Assembly (NCBI GenBank): GCA_964630235.1
Contig: CAZVUO010000001.1
Coordinates: 372,001 to 436,000 of the forward strand
DNA length: 64,000 bases
Reading direction: 5' to 3'
From: JBFLYH01 sp964630235
Lineage (GTDB): Bacteria; Oederibacteriota; JAAXVQ01; JAUVAV01
Position 1 is the first letter of the stretch. Each line of letters starts with the position of its first letter. Shown piece after piece: positions 32,698 to 41,352 of this stretch. Below the pieces are notes generated by a model. It saw only the letters and a program-made list of their open reading frames with translations. It did no database searches and was not told the origin of the DNA. The position numbers were made by a program, and so were the translations under genes.

Positions 32698-34341
32698 TCA
32701 GGCCTTGTGCTCGCGGTAATACTGGATCAACCCGCGGGTGGAGGCGTCGTGGGCGCCCACGGGCTTAGTCCCCTTCAGCTCCGGAACGATCGCCTGCGCC
32801 AGCACCTTGCCCAGCTCCACGCCCATTTGGTCGAAGGAGTTGATGTTCCAGATCGCGCCCTGGGTGAAGATCTTGTGTTCGTACAGGGCGACCAGGCTAC
32901 CCAGGGTCCCGGGTGTAAGCTGCCGGAAGAACAAGGTGTTGGTCGGCACGTTCCCGGGAAAGGTCTTGGCCCGCGCCAGCAGGTCCAGCCGTGGGCCGCT
33001 GACGCCTGCGGCGGCCAGCTCCTTCCTGGCCTGGTCCTCGGTCTTGCCGGCCATGAGCGCCTCGGTCTGGGCCAGAAAATTGGCCAGAAGCAGAACATGG
33101 TGGTCTCCCAGGGGGTTGTGCGAGACCGCGGGCGCCAGAAAATCGCAGGGAATGAGCTGCGTGCCCTGGTGGATCAACTGGTAAAAAGCGTGCTGGCCGT
33201 TGGTGCCTGGTTCGCCCCAGATCACCGGGCCCGTGGCATATTCCGCCCACTCTCCGGACAGGGTGACGCGCTTGCCGTTGCTTTCCATGTCGCCCTGCTG
33301 GAGGTAGGCTGGAAAGCGGGACAGATACTGATCGTAGGGCAGGATGGCGTGCGTGGCCGCCCCGAAGAAGTCCGCGTACCACACGCCCAGCAAGGCCATG
33401 AGCACCGGCAGGTTCACTTCGAACGGCGCCTCCCGGAAGTGCTTGTCCATGGCGTGCGCGCCGTCCAGCAGTTCCTCGAAGCGGTCCATGCCCACGGCCA
33501 GGACGATGGAAAGGCCGATGGCCGACCACAGGGAATACCGGCCGCCCACCCAGTCCCAAAAACCGAACATGTTCTCCGGCGCGATGCCGAACTGGGTCAC
33601 GGCCGCGAGGTTGGTGGAAATGGCGGCGAAATGCTTGGCCACCGCGGCGTCGGTGCCCCCGGAGGCCAGGAACCAGGCCCGGGCGCTGTGCGCGTTGGCC
33701 ATGGTTTCCAGCGTGGTGAACGTTTTGGAGGCGATCAGGAACAGGGTGGTGTCGGCTGAGATCCGTTTGAGCACCTCGGCCAGGTGGGTGCCGTCCACGT
33801 TGGAAACGAAATGGAACCGCAGGCGCGGGTGGGCGTAGGGCGCGAGCGCCTGGACCGCCATCTGCGGCCCCAGGTCCGAGCCGCCGATGCCGATGTTCAC
33901 CACGTCCTGGATAGGCTGGCCCGTATGACCGGTCCAGGCGCCGCTGCGCACGGCCTCGCTGAACGCGCGCATCCGCCCCAGCACGCCGTTGACCTCGGGC
34001 ATGACGTCCTGGCCGTCCACCAGGATCGGCCGGTTGGAGCGGTTGCGCAGGGCCACGTGCAGCACTGCCCGGTTCTCCGTGGTGTTGATCTTCTCTCCGT
34101 TGAACATGGCCTCGATCCTGGCCCTGAGGCCGGCCTGCTCGGCCAATGACAGCAGGAGTGTCAGGGTCTCGGCCGTGATCCGGTTCTTGGAATAGTCCAG
34201 CAAGAGATCGCCGAAGGAGACGGAGAAGGTCTTGAAGCGCTCCGGGTCCTGGGCGAACAGGTCGCGCATCTGCAGGTTCTTAACCTGCTGGTAGTGGGCC
34301 TGCAAGGCCTTCCAGGCCGGAGAGTGGGTCAGGCTGGACAT
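32698..34341 (-). CDS. pgi: glucose-6-phosphate isomerase
   Basis: A 547-aa glycolytic/gluconeogenic isomerase (glucose-6-P to fructose-6-P), the same size as E. coli Pgi. Motifs: IGIGGSDLGPQMA, SKTFTTLETMANA, VGGRYSLWSAIGLSI with the catalytic region, EPGTNGQHAFYQLIHQGT, and the C-terminal FDQMGVELGKVLA. I begin it at 34341 (MSSLTHSP), where AAGGAGCGG is about 7 nt upstream; an extension of 22 residues to 34407 is open but lacks a ribosome site. Confidence 0.95.
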   Translation of the reverse strand: MSSLTHSPAWKALQAHYQQVKNLQMRDLFAQDPERFKTFSVSFGDLLLDYSKNRITAETLTLLLSLAEQAGLRARIEAMFNGEKINTTENRAVLHVALRNRSNRPILVDGQDVMPEVNGVLGRMRAFSEAVRSGAWTGHTGQPIQDVVNIGIGGSDLGPQMAVQALAPYAHPRLRFHFVSNVDGTHLAEVLKRISADTTLFLIASKTFTTLETMANAHSARAWFLASGGTDAAVAKHFAAISTNLAAVTQFGIAPENMFGFWDWVGGRYSLWSAIGLSIVLAVGMDRFEELLDGAHAMDKHFREAPFEVNLPVLMALLGVWYADFFGAATHAILPYDQYLSRFPAYLQQGDMESNGKRVTLSGEWAEYATGPVIWGEPGTNGQHAFYQLIHQGTQLIPCDFLAPAVSHNPLGDHHVLLLANFLAQTEALMAGKTEDQARKELAAAGVSGPRLDLLARAKTFPGNVPTNTLFFRQLTPGTLGSLVALYEHKIFTQGAIWNINSFDQMGVELGKVLAQAIVPELKGTKPVGAHDASTRGLIQYYREHKA

Positions 34342-34443
34342 GGAGCCGCTCCTTGTTCCGGGATGAATCGCGGGTGACATTTTCCGCTTTTTAAAGTCAA
34401 AATGCAAGGGGTCAGGAAAAACGCGGGGGCGCGGAGCGTGCGC

Positions 34444-34770
34444 TTAGTGGACCGCCGAACAGGGCTGGACGATCAGTTTGACGCCCTCGCCCGGGAACTG
34501 CTTGCGGAGGGCGGCCACTGCCAGGGCCAGTTTGGGTTCCAGCAGGGCGGGCGCGGCGAAGACATACAGCGCGTTCACCGCGGGCCAGACCTCGTCGTTC
34601 AGATGGGGACCGGAGTTGCCGCTGCCCTTCACCTCGTCCCAGCGGGAGAAGGCTTGGATCTTCTGCGCGGCCAGCAGTTGTTTGACGTCGGTCTCCAACG
34701 CCACGTTGAAGACCAGCCAGTACAGGTTCAGCTTGATTTTGGCGGACCGGGAACCGGATCTGTTCGGCAT
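34444..34770 (-). CDS. PII-like protein associated with an RND transporter (PG0541 type)
   Basis: A 108-aa cytoplasmic protein. The pattern LNLYWLVFNVALETDVKQLL...KIQAFSRWDEVKGSG....PHLNDEVWPAVNALYVF resembles the small ferredoxin-fold, PII-like 'transporter-associated' proteins found next to RND pumps in Bacteroidetes and others. It lacks a classical PII T-loop tyrosine. CAGGAGCG is 8 nt before the ATG; the gene begins 26 nt after the pump stop codon, so it ends the efflux operon. A role in sensing or gating is inferred from linkage only. Confidence 0.72.
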   Translation of the reverse strand: MPNRSGSRSAKIKLNLYWLVFNVALETDVKQLLAAQKIQAFSRWDEVKGSGNSGPHLNDEVWPAVNALYVFAAPALLEPKLALAVAALRKQFPGEGVKLIVQPCSAVH

Positions 34771-34796
34771 GGGCGCACGCTCCTGGCGAATAGGAC

Positions 34797-37700
34797 TCAC
34801 AGCGTCGGCTGCTCGAAACGCTTCAGCCGTTGTTCGAAGATCGTGTACAGCACCGGGATCACCACCAGGGTCAGCACCGTGGAGACCCCCAAGCCGAAGA
34901 TCACGGCCACGGCCATGGGCGCTTCGGTCTCGCCGCCCTCGCTCCAGCCCAGCGCCATGGGCAGCATGCCGAGGATGGTGGTCAGGGTGGTCATGATAAT
35001 GGGGCGCAGGCGCGTGCGCCCGGCCTCGACCACCGCCTCGCGCAGGGATTTGCCCCGGCGCCGGAGGATGGTGGTGTAGTCCACCAGCAGGATGCTGTTC
35101 GAGACCACAATGCCGGCCATCATGATAATGCCGAGGAACGATACCGTGGACAGGGTGTGCCCGGTCAGGAACAGGCCCCAGATCACGCCCACGACGCCCA
35201 GGGGCACGGCGAACATGATGATGAACGGGTCCAGCAAGGACTCGAACTGCGCCACCAGCACCATGTACACCAGCAAAATGGCCAGTCCCAGGGCAAAGAG
35301 CAGATTGCCAAACGCGTCCTGCATGTCCTGGTAGGTTCCGGCCACCTTGATGGAGAACTGGTCCGGGATGGTGATCTCGGTGCGGATCCGGCGCTGGATC
35401 TCGGCCGCCACATCGCCGGGCGCGCGGCCGCTGACCTGGGCGTTGATGGTGATCAGGCGCTCCTGGTTCTTGCGGTCAATAGCCACCGGCCCCTCGCCGG
35501 GCCGCAGGGACGCCACATTGGCCAGGGGGATCTTGGCGCCGGTCATGGTCGTGAGCATGACGCGGTCAAGGTCCTGCAGCGTGCGGCGGTCGCTTTCCTG
35601 GTAGCGCACCAGAATGTTGTATTCCTTGCCCTTGACCGGATCGCGGTACAGGGACGCCACTTTGCCGGCCATGGCGGTCTCGATCGCGCCGGCCACTTGG
35701 GCCACGGTGAGCCCCAGGTCCGCGGCCCGCTGGCGGTTGATCTCGATCTGCATTTCCGGGAGCCCCTCCTCGCGGGAGACTTCCGGATCCCGGACACCCT
35801 TGACTTTTTCCATCAAGGCCACGACCCTGTCCGACAGGCCGCGGGCCGTGATCAGGTCATACCCCTGGATCTCCACCACGATCGGGGCCGTGGCGCCAAA
35901 ACCGCCCATGCCCTGTTCCTCTCTGATCTTAATATCCGCGCCCGGGATCATGGCCAGCTTGGGGCGCAGGGCTTCGATGACCTCGTCCGTGCTCCGCCGG
36001 CGCTGCGCTTTCTTGACCAGCTGGATGGTCATGTTGCCGGCGTGACTGCCGGTGATGCCTCCGAAAACGGACGCCATGGCGCCCATGCCGCGGCCTTCCA
36101 CGCCCGCGCGGGCGAAGCTGTCCTTGATCTCCGGAACCTCCTTCTGCAGCACCTGGTGGATCTGGTTCAGGACCCGCTCCGACTGCTCGATCCGCGTGCC
36201 GACCGGCATTTTGATCGCCACTTCGATCTGGCCTTCGTCCGCGGCCGGGATGAATTCCATTCCGACCAGCGGCAGGAGGAACAGGGTCGCGAAGGAGATG
36301 CCCAGGACGGTCCAGATCACCCGGCGCCGGTGGTCGAGCGCCAGCTCCAGCGCGCGTTCATACCAGGCGGTCAGGCGGTGCAATCCCGCGACAAAGCGGC
36401 AGTGCAGCCAGGCCGGCCATTGGGTCCAGCCCTTCAGTTCCTCGGGCTTGGGCTCGCAGATCACCTCGGCCCGCAGGAATTTGGAGGTCAGCACGGGAAT
36501 GAGCATCAAGGCCACGAACAGCGAGGCAAAGAGGGAGAAAGAGACGGTGTAGGCCATGGGCTTGAAAATGATCCCCGCCAGGCCGGTCACGAACAGAATC
36601 GGCACGAACACCACGATGGTCGTGATGGTGGCCGCGATCACCGCATTGCTCACCTCGGCCGCGCCCAGGAGCGAGGCCTCCCGGGGGCGCTCCCCGGCCT
36701 GCATGTGGCGGTAGATGTTCTCCAGCACCACGATGGCGTCGTCCACCAGGCGGCCGACCCCAAGCGCCAAACCGCCCAGGGTGGCGATATTCAGGGTCAT
36801 GCCCGCGAAATACAGCAGGGCGAAGGTGGCCACGATGGAGATCGGGATGGCCAGGGAGACGATGAGCGTGCTCCGCCAGTTGCCCAGAAACAGCAGGATC
36901 AGAAAGACGGCCAGCAGGCCGCCGATCAACACTTCCTGCTTCACCCCGTTGATGGACATTTCGATGTGCTCGGCCGAATCGAAGATGGTGCTGATGGCCA
37001 CGCCCGTGGGCAGGTCCGCCTGCAGTTTGGCCAGCTCCTGGCGCACCCGCTGGGCCACCTGCACGGTGTTGGCGGCCGAGGCCTTCTGGATCTGCACCAG
37101 CACGCCGGGCTTGCCGTTGATGCTCAAGACCGAGGTGTTCTCGATATAATCGTCCTTCACCTCGGCCACGTCCCGCAGACGCACCGGCACCCCGCGCGGG
37201 CTGGCAACAACCGTGGCGGCGATCTCCTCCACGGTCTGGAACTGGCCGGTGGTCCGGACCAGAAAGTCCGTGGCCCCGATCTTCAGGTGCCCGCCGGGCA
37301 GGTCGAGGTTGGCCGCGGCCAGGGCCATTTTGATCTGCTCGAGGGAAAGCCCCGTGCCCTCCAGACGGCCGCGGTCCAGGCGGACCTGAATCTCCCGCTC
37401 CAAGCCGCCGGCCGCGGAGACCAGGGCCACCCCGTTGATGCGCGCCAGGCGCTGGGCGATGGTGTCCTCGGCCAGCGTCCTCATGTCGTCCAGGCCCCGG
37501 TCCGGGCTGGAGACGGCCAGGAACATCACGGGCATCATGGAGGGATCGAACTTGATGATCATGGGATTGTCAATGCCCTCCGGCAGGAAGCGCCGGACCA
37601 GGTCGAGCTTTTCCCGCGTGTTGATCGAGGCGGCCTCCATGTCGGCGCCCCAGTCGAATTCGAGCATGACCACCGAAAGTTCCTGCAGGGATTTGGAATG

Positions 37701-37940
37701 GACGTTCTTGATGTCGGTCACCGTGGACAGGATGCCCTCGATGGGCTTGGTGACCATGCTCTCGATCTCCTGCGGACCCACGCCGGCGTAGTTGGTCACC
37801 ACCGCGACCATGGGGAAATTCATCTCGGGGAACAGGTCAATCTTGAGGTTCTGCAGCGAGATCAGGCCGAGCACGAGCACCGCGGTAAAGATCATGAACA
37901 CGGTGAGCGGCCGCCGGATGCCGAAACGCGATAGGAACAT
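34797..37940 (-). CDS. RND-family efflux pump inner-membrane subunit
   Basis: A 1047-aa proton-driven pump of the HAE1/AcrB superfamily. It has 12 membrane helices with two large periplasmic loops; the helix-4 proton relay GRLVDDAIVVLENIYRHM with paired Asp is intact. The N-terminal RFGIRRPLTVFMI and C-terminal VIPVLYTIFE are typical. The sequence resembles multidrug and hydrophobe exporters more than the heavy-metal CusA group, but the substrate is not predictable. AAGGAG precedes the ATG. It forms a tripartite system with the two next genes. Confidence 0.95.
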   Translation of the reverse strand: MFLSRFGIRRPLTVFMIFTAVLVLGLISLQNLKIDLFPEMNFPMVAVVTNYAGVGPQEIESMVTKPIEGILSTVTDIKNVHSKSLQELSVVMLEFDWGADMEAASINTREKLDLVRRFLPEGIDNPMIIKFDPSMMPVMFLAVSSPDRGLDDMRTLAEDTIAQRLARINGVALVSAAGGLEREIQVRLDRGRLEGTGLSLEQIKMALAAANLDLPGGHLKIGATDFLVRTTGQFQTVEEIAATVVASPRGVPVRLRDVAEVKDDYIENTSVLSINGKPGVLVQIQKASAANTVQVAQRVRQELAKLQADLPTGVAISTIFDSAEHIEMSINGVKQEVLIGGLLAVFLILLFLGNWRSTLIVSLAIPISIVATFALLYFAGMTLNIATLGGLALGVGRLVDDAIVVLENIYRHMQAGERPREASLLGAAEVSNAVIAATITTIVVFVPILFVTGLAGIIFKPMAYTVSFSLFASLFVALMLIPVLTSKFLRAEVICEPKPEELKGWTQWPAWLHCRFVAGLHRLTAWYERALELALDHRRRVIWTVLGISFATLFLLPLVGMEFIPAADEGQIEVAIKMPVGTRIEQSERVLNQIHQVLQKEVPEIKDSFARAGVEGRGMGAMASVFGGITGSHAGNMTIQLVKKAQRRRSTDEVIEALRPKLAMIPGADIKIREEQGMGGFGATAPIVVEIQGYDLITARGLSDRVVALMEKVKGVRDPEVSREEGLPEMQIEINRQRAADLGLTVAQVAGAIETAMAGKVASLYRDPVKGKEYNILVRYQESDRRTLQDLDRVMLTTMTGAKIPLANVASLRPGEGPVAIDRKNQERLITINAQVSGRAPGDVAAEIQRRIRTEITIPDQFSIKVAGTYQDMQDAFGNLLFALGLAILLVYMVLVAQFESLLDPFIIMFAVPLGVVGVIWGLFLTGHTLSTVSFLGIIMMAGIVVSNSILLVDYTTILRRRGKSLREAVVEAGRTRLRPIIMTTLTTILGMLPMALGWSEGGETEAPMAVAVIFGLGVSTVLTLVVIPVLYTIFEQRLKRFEQPTL

Positions 37941-37943
37941 GGC

Positions 37944-38876
37944 TTATTCTCCTTGGACCGCCTGGATGCGCGACCCCTCGGTCAGGCGCGTCTGGCCTTC
38001 CACCACGACCTGATCCTGCGCGGTAAGCCCGCCGGCGATCTCCACCTCCGCGCCCTGGTTCCAGCCGGGCGTGACGTCCCGCCGGACCGCGCGGCCGTTG
38101 TCGTTGAGATAAACGTAATACTGCTGGTTCTGCTTGAGCAGCGCCTCCCGGGGCAGCAGCAGGCCGCCCGGCTTCTGGCCCACGATCACGTCCACGTCCG
38201 CGAGCATGCCGGACTTGAGCTTGCCGGCCGTGGCTTCCAGGGCCACCACGGCCAGGGTGGTCCGGGTCAAGCGGTCCACCACCGGCGAGACCCGCTCGAT
38301 CCGGCCACGGAACGTTTCGCCGGAATGCGCATCCACCCGGATCAGGGCCTCCTGGCCCGGCTGCACGCGGGCCGCATCCTTTTCGACGACGGCGATCTTG
38401 ACCTCCAGCCGGCTGGGATTGACGACCAGGGCCACGGGCGTGCCCGGGCCGCCCATGCCGGCCGAGACCGCGCTCCCGATCTCGAGAAACCGCTGGGCCA
38501 CCTGACCGGCGATCGGGGCCTTCACCGGCGCCGGCTCATAGGTCAGTCCCACTTCGTCGCGTTCCACCCAGGCGATGACCTGGTCTTTTTTCACCCAGTC
38601 GCCTTCAGCCTTGACATACCGGAGGAGTTTCCCCGGCACCTTGGAGTAGGCATTGGCCTCCTCTTTGGCCGAAACCGTGCCCGAGACGCTGATCCGGTCG
38701 TAGACCGGGCCGACTGTTGGATTCATGACCCGGACCGCGATCGGCAGGTCCACCGTGGTTTTGGCTTTGCCGTGCTGGCTGGCAATACGCACGCCGATCA
38801 GGACCGCCAGGACGGCCAGTCCGGTCACGATCCAGAGCTTGCGTCTGTTCTTGGGTTTAAGTGATTTCCGGTCCAT
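37944..38876 (-). CDS. RND efflux periplasmic adaptor (membrane fusion protein)
   Basis: A 310-aa HlyD/AcrA-type adaptor, shorter than most (about 370-400), with one N-terminal helix (15-30), a lipoyl/barrel-sandwich half (ISVSGTVSAKEEANAYSKVPG and VKAPIAGQVAQRFLEIGSAVS), almost no alpha-hairpin, and beta-barrel and membrane-proximal domains. The minimal hairpin explains the length and suggests direct contact of the TolC partner with the pump. AAGGAAGG precedes the ATG. Confidence 0.92.
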   Translation of the reverse strand: MDRKSLKPKNRRKLWIVTGLAVLAVLIGVRIASQHGKAKTTVDLPIAVRVMNPTVGPVYDRISVSGTVSAKEEANAYSKVPGKLLRYVKAEGDWVKKDQVIAWVERDEVGLTYEPAPVKAPIAGQVAQRFLEIGSAVSAGMGGPGTPVALVVNPSRLEVKIAVVEKDAARVQPGQEALIRVDAHSGETFRGRIERVSPVVDRLTRTTLAVVALEATAGKLKSGMLADVDVIVGQKPGGLLLPREALLKQNQQYYVYLNDNGRAVRRDVTPGWNQGAEVEIAGGLTAQDQVVVEGQTRLTEGSRIQAVQGE

Positions 38877-38890
38877 AGTGGGTTCCTTCC

Positions 38891-40264
38891 TTAAAACGTG
38901 TCACCAATGGCTTGGTGAAGTTTGACGCCGGCCAGCCGGTATTGATACAGGGTTTCCAGCGCCGTGAGTTCCGCCTGATTCAAGGCCACGCCGGCGTCCA
39001 GCACTTCCAGGTTCGTGACCTGGCCGTTGGCGTATTGGATCTCGGCCAGCCGGTAGCTCTCCTTGGCCAAGGCCAGGGCCTGCTGCTGGGCTTGGTACGT
39101 TTCCTGGGCCGCGAACAGGGTCAGATAGGAAGCCTCGACCTGCTGCCGGATGCCGTCCTCCAGGGCCTGGCGGCCCAGGTCCGCTTCCTGGACCTTGGCC
39201 TGGGCTTCCAGGGCTTTGGGAATGGCCGACAGATTGTCCCAGAACGTCCACGTGACCCCCAGGGTCAGGTCCCAGGAATGTTCGAAATTTTCCGCGGTGG
39301 GCGGGAACCACCGGTCTTCGGTATCGTAGTAATTCCAGGTGCCGCTCAAGGCCACCATGGGCAGGTTGCTGGCGGCTGCCATCCGGACGCCGATCCCGGC
39401 CATGCGCCTGGCGCGTTCCAGGTTTTTCAGCTCCAGCCGGCGGTCGAACGCCTGGGTCTGCAGGTCCGCCAGCGGAGCCCACGCTTCCTCGACCACGTCC
39501 AAGCGGATGTCCACCTCGAGGGGGGCGGTGAGCGGCTGGCCGGTGAGAAAGGCCAGGCTGTTCTTCGCCAGCGCCAGGGCCGTGCGCAGACGCAGGACCG
39601 TGGGCTTCATGTTCGCCACCTGCACCTTGGACCGCAGGACCTCAAAATTGGAAGCCAGGCCCTCGCGGTACCGGGCCTGCACCACGGCCAGGTGGTTCTC
39701 CATGGAAGCCAGCGAGGCTTCCATGACCGCCAGCGAGCGCTGGTTGAGCACCACCTGGTAGAACGCCTGCACCACATCCACGTACACTTGGGTGGCCGCC
39801 AGCCGGACCGAATCCGAGGCCATTTCCCTTTCGAGCCCCGCCAGTTCCAGGCCGCTGTACAGCTTGCCGCCCGTGAACAGCGGCTGGGACAGCACCACGC
39901 GGCCGCTGGTGTAATTGGAGGAGAGCTCCATCGTCTGGATCGAGGGAGGCGATCCCGGCGGCATGAGGGCGCTGGCATCGAAGCTCATGGTCATGGGCTT
40001 GTTTTCCAGGATATAACCCGCCTGCAGGGTGCCGGTCGGCCCGAACGCCAGCAGGGCGGTCCACCAGCCTGCTTGCGCCTGGCGTTCCTTGGCCAGTTCC
40101 TGCTGGTAGGCTTTGCTGGATTCCAGGGCCAGGCTGTGCGCGCGCTCCAGCGTGAGCGCGGCTGCCGCTGGCAAGGTCGTGCCGGCCGCATCCGGCGCGG
40201 CCGCCACGGGGCCGGCGGCAAGCGCCAGGGGTAGAACCAGGGACAAGATAATGGAAGGTTTCAT
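38891..40264 (-). CDS. TolC-family outer-membrane efflux protein
   Basis: A 457-aa outer-membrane channel. The signal peptide is MKPSIILSLVLPLALAAGPVAAA; two long helical repeats each contain TolC-type pieces (ALESSKAYQQELAKER; ALALAKESYRLAEIQYANGQVTNLEVLDA). The ATG overlaps the marR stop as ATGA. Together with the adaptor and pump it completes the tripartite exporter. Confidence 0.93.
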   Translation of the reverse strand: MKPSIILSLVLPLALAAGPVAAAPDAAGTTLPAAAALTLERAHSLALESSKAYQQELAKERQAQAGWWTALLAFGPTGTLQAGYILENKPMTMSFDASALMPPGSPPSIQTMELSSNYTSGRVVLSQPLFTGGKLYSGLELAGLEREMASDSVRLAATQVYVDVVQAFYQVVLNQRSLAVMEASLASMENHLAVVQARYREGLASNFEVLRSKVQVANMKPTVLRLRTALALAKNSLAFLTGQPLTAPLEVDIRLDVVEEAWAPLADLQTQAFDRRLELKNLERARRMAGIGVRMAAASNLPMVALSGTWNYYDTEDRWFPPTAENFEHSWDLTLGVTWTFWDNLSAIPKALEAQAKVQEADLGRQALEDGIRQQVEASYLTLFAAQETYQAQQQALALAKESYRLAEIQYANGQVTNLEVLDAGVALNQAELTALETLYQYRLAGVKLHQAIGDTF

Positions 40265-40731
40265 GCCTTTGGGCTCCTCGCCGGCGCCGGCCGGGACAGG
40301 ATGCGTTCGATGGTTTGGAAGGCGGCCAGCAACTGCCGTCGTTCATCGGCTCCGAGCGTGCTCAGGAGCTTGGTAAAGCGGTCGCACGCATAGGCTTGCT
40401 GGGCGAGAAACTCTTTCCTGCCCCGTGGCGTAACCCCCAGCAGGACGCGGCGCCGGTCCCCGGGATCCAGCGCGCGCCGGGCCATGCCCAGGCGGACCAA
40501 ACGGTCCGCGGTCTCCGAGGCGGTGGGCATTGAGATCTGGCAGTGCTCGGCCAAGGACTTCATGGTCAGCGGGCCCGCCCCCGCGAGCACGCCCATGGCC
40601 AGGAACTGGCTCATGCTGAGCTTCTGCGCCAGGGGATGCACCGGCCAGCTCACCCGGCTGGTGATCATCTTCTGCATCCGGGGCATGAGCTGGATCAGGT
40701 ATTTCGCATGCACGTTGAGCTCGGACGGCAC
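40261..40731 (-). CDS. MarR-family transcriptional regulator
   Basis: A 156-aa winged-helix repressor: recognition helix region HCQISMPTASETADRLVRLGMARRALDPGDRRRVLLGVTPRGRKEF (core: TASETADRLVRLGMA, DRRRVLLGVTPRG). It is the first gene of the efflux operon and a palindrome covers its promoter, so autorepression released by a pump substrate is the expected logic. GTG start with AAGGA 8 nt upstream. Confidence 0.92.
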   Translation of the reverse strand: MPSELNVHAKYLIQLMPRMQKMITSRVSWPVHPLAQKLSMSQFLAMGVLAGAGPLTMKSLAEHCQISMPTASETADRLVRLGMARRALDPGDRRRVLLGVTPRGRKEFLAQQAYACDRFTKLLSTLGADERRQLLAAFQTIERILSRPAPARSPKA

Positions 40732-40749
40732 GGAACATCCTTCCCATTT

Positions 40750-40784
40750 TATTTCGTTTACCTAATAGTTCGGAAGACGAAATA
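40750..40784. promoter_or_regulatory. putative MarR operator
   Basis: Inverted repeat TATTTCGT (40750-40757) / ACGAAATA (40777-40784), 19 nt apart, overlapping the -10 box and start point of the efflux operon promoter. Bound protein would block RNA polymerase. The arms are longer and further apart than in compact MarR sites, so two dimers or another factor is possible. Confidence 0.5.
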
Positions 40785-40809
40785 TATACCCGCGGGCCGG
40801 TTTTGTCAA
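40781..40809 (-). promoter_or_regulatory. sigma-70 promoter of the marR-tolC-MFP-RND operon
   Basis: Minus strand: perfect -35 TTGACA (40809-40804), 17-nt spacer, -10 TATATT (40786-40781). Predicted start near 40774; the GTG of marR is at 40731. Confidence 0.85.
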
Positions 40810-40850
40810 TACGAAAATAATTTTTGGGGATCCCGCCGAGGAGGCCTGCT

Positions 40851-41247
40851 ATTTGCTCAACTTGCACGATTGCATTAGCCCTCGCCGCTGGGGCGGGATT
40901 CGTTTTGTCGATTCAGGAAATCAGAACGTTGCAGGTAGACCGGATTTGAGGGTCTTCTCATTTCAACTTTCAATTCGCAAATGCTCTGCGCCGCGAGCAA
41001 CGGAAGATCAAGAAAATAGAAAATGGAAAATAGACCGCCATTGAGCCTGGCTGGGTTGGTATCCGAGGTTCATTCCACTTTCTCTATTGCTCCATTGTTC
41101 TATTGCTCAATTGCTCTGGCCCTCGCCTCTGGCGAGGTATTCGAAGGTATTCGTAAGGTCAATTCGAGAAATTAGAAAGTTGTAAGTAGACCGCATTTGC
41201 GAGTCTGTCTCGACTTTCAACTCTCTACTCTCAAATGCTCTGCGCCC
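40851..41247. repeat. degenerate tandem repeat of hairpin units
   Basis: This gap (40732-41263) holds no gene. Two diverged copies, 40851-40992 and 41101-41247, align over about 145 nt (shared GCTCAA, CCCTCGCC, ATTCG, GTAGACCG, CAACTTTC or TTTCAACT, and AAATGCTCTGCGCC). Between them lies a third, more diverged unit (about 41010-41108). Each unit is itself an imperfect inverted repeat with a TAGACCG tag near the loop. Composition is AT-richer than surrounding genes. Confidence 0.65.
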
Positions 41248-41263
41248 CGCCTGCGCGGGGCGC

Positions 41264-41352
41264 TGGTGCCGAGGGCCGGGATCGAACCGGCACGAACCTT
41301 ACGGTTCAACGGATTTTAAGTCCGTTGCGTCTGCCAATTCCGCCACCCCGGC
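41264..41352 (-). tRNA. tRNA-Leu (UAA)
   Basis: An 89-nt class II tRNA: acceptor GCCGGGG/CCTCGGC, D-arm GGCGGAATTGGCAGACGC, anticodon loop CTTAAAA with UAA in an ACGGA/TCCGT stem, a variable arm TTGAACCGTAAGGTTCG region, T-loop GGTTCGATCC and encoded CCA. It is transcribed in the same direction as, and overlaps, the end of the DUF501 reading frame. Confidence 0.95.

Noticed and set aside
34830..37934. A 1034-codon open frame antisense to the RND pump gene
   Set aside because: Long antisense frames are expected in GC-rich genes with strong third-position bias. It is rich in His, Gly and Arg with no domain, and the opposite strand encodes an unmistakable RND pump.
41299..41349. The C-terminal AGVAELADATDLKSVEP segment as a conserved protein motif
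   Set aside because: It is the translation of tRNA-Leu sequence and appears in databases for that reason.
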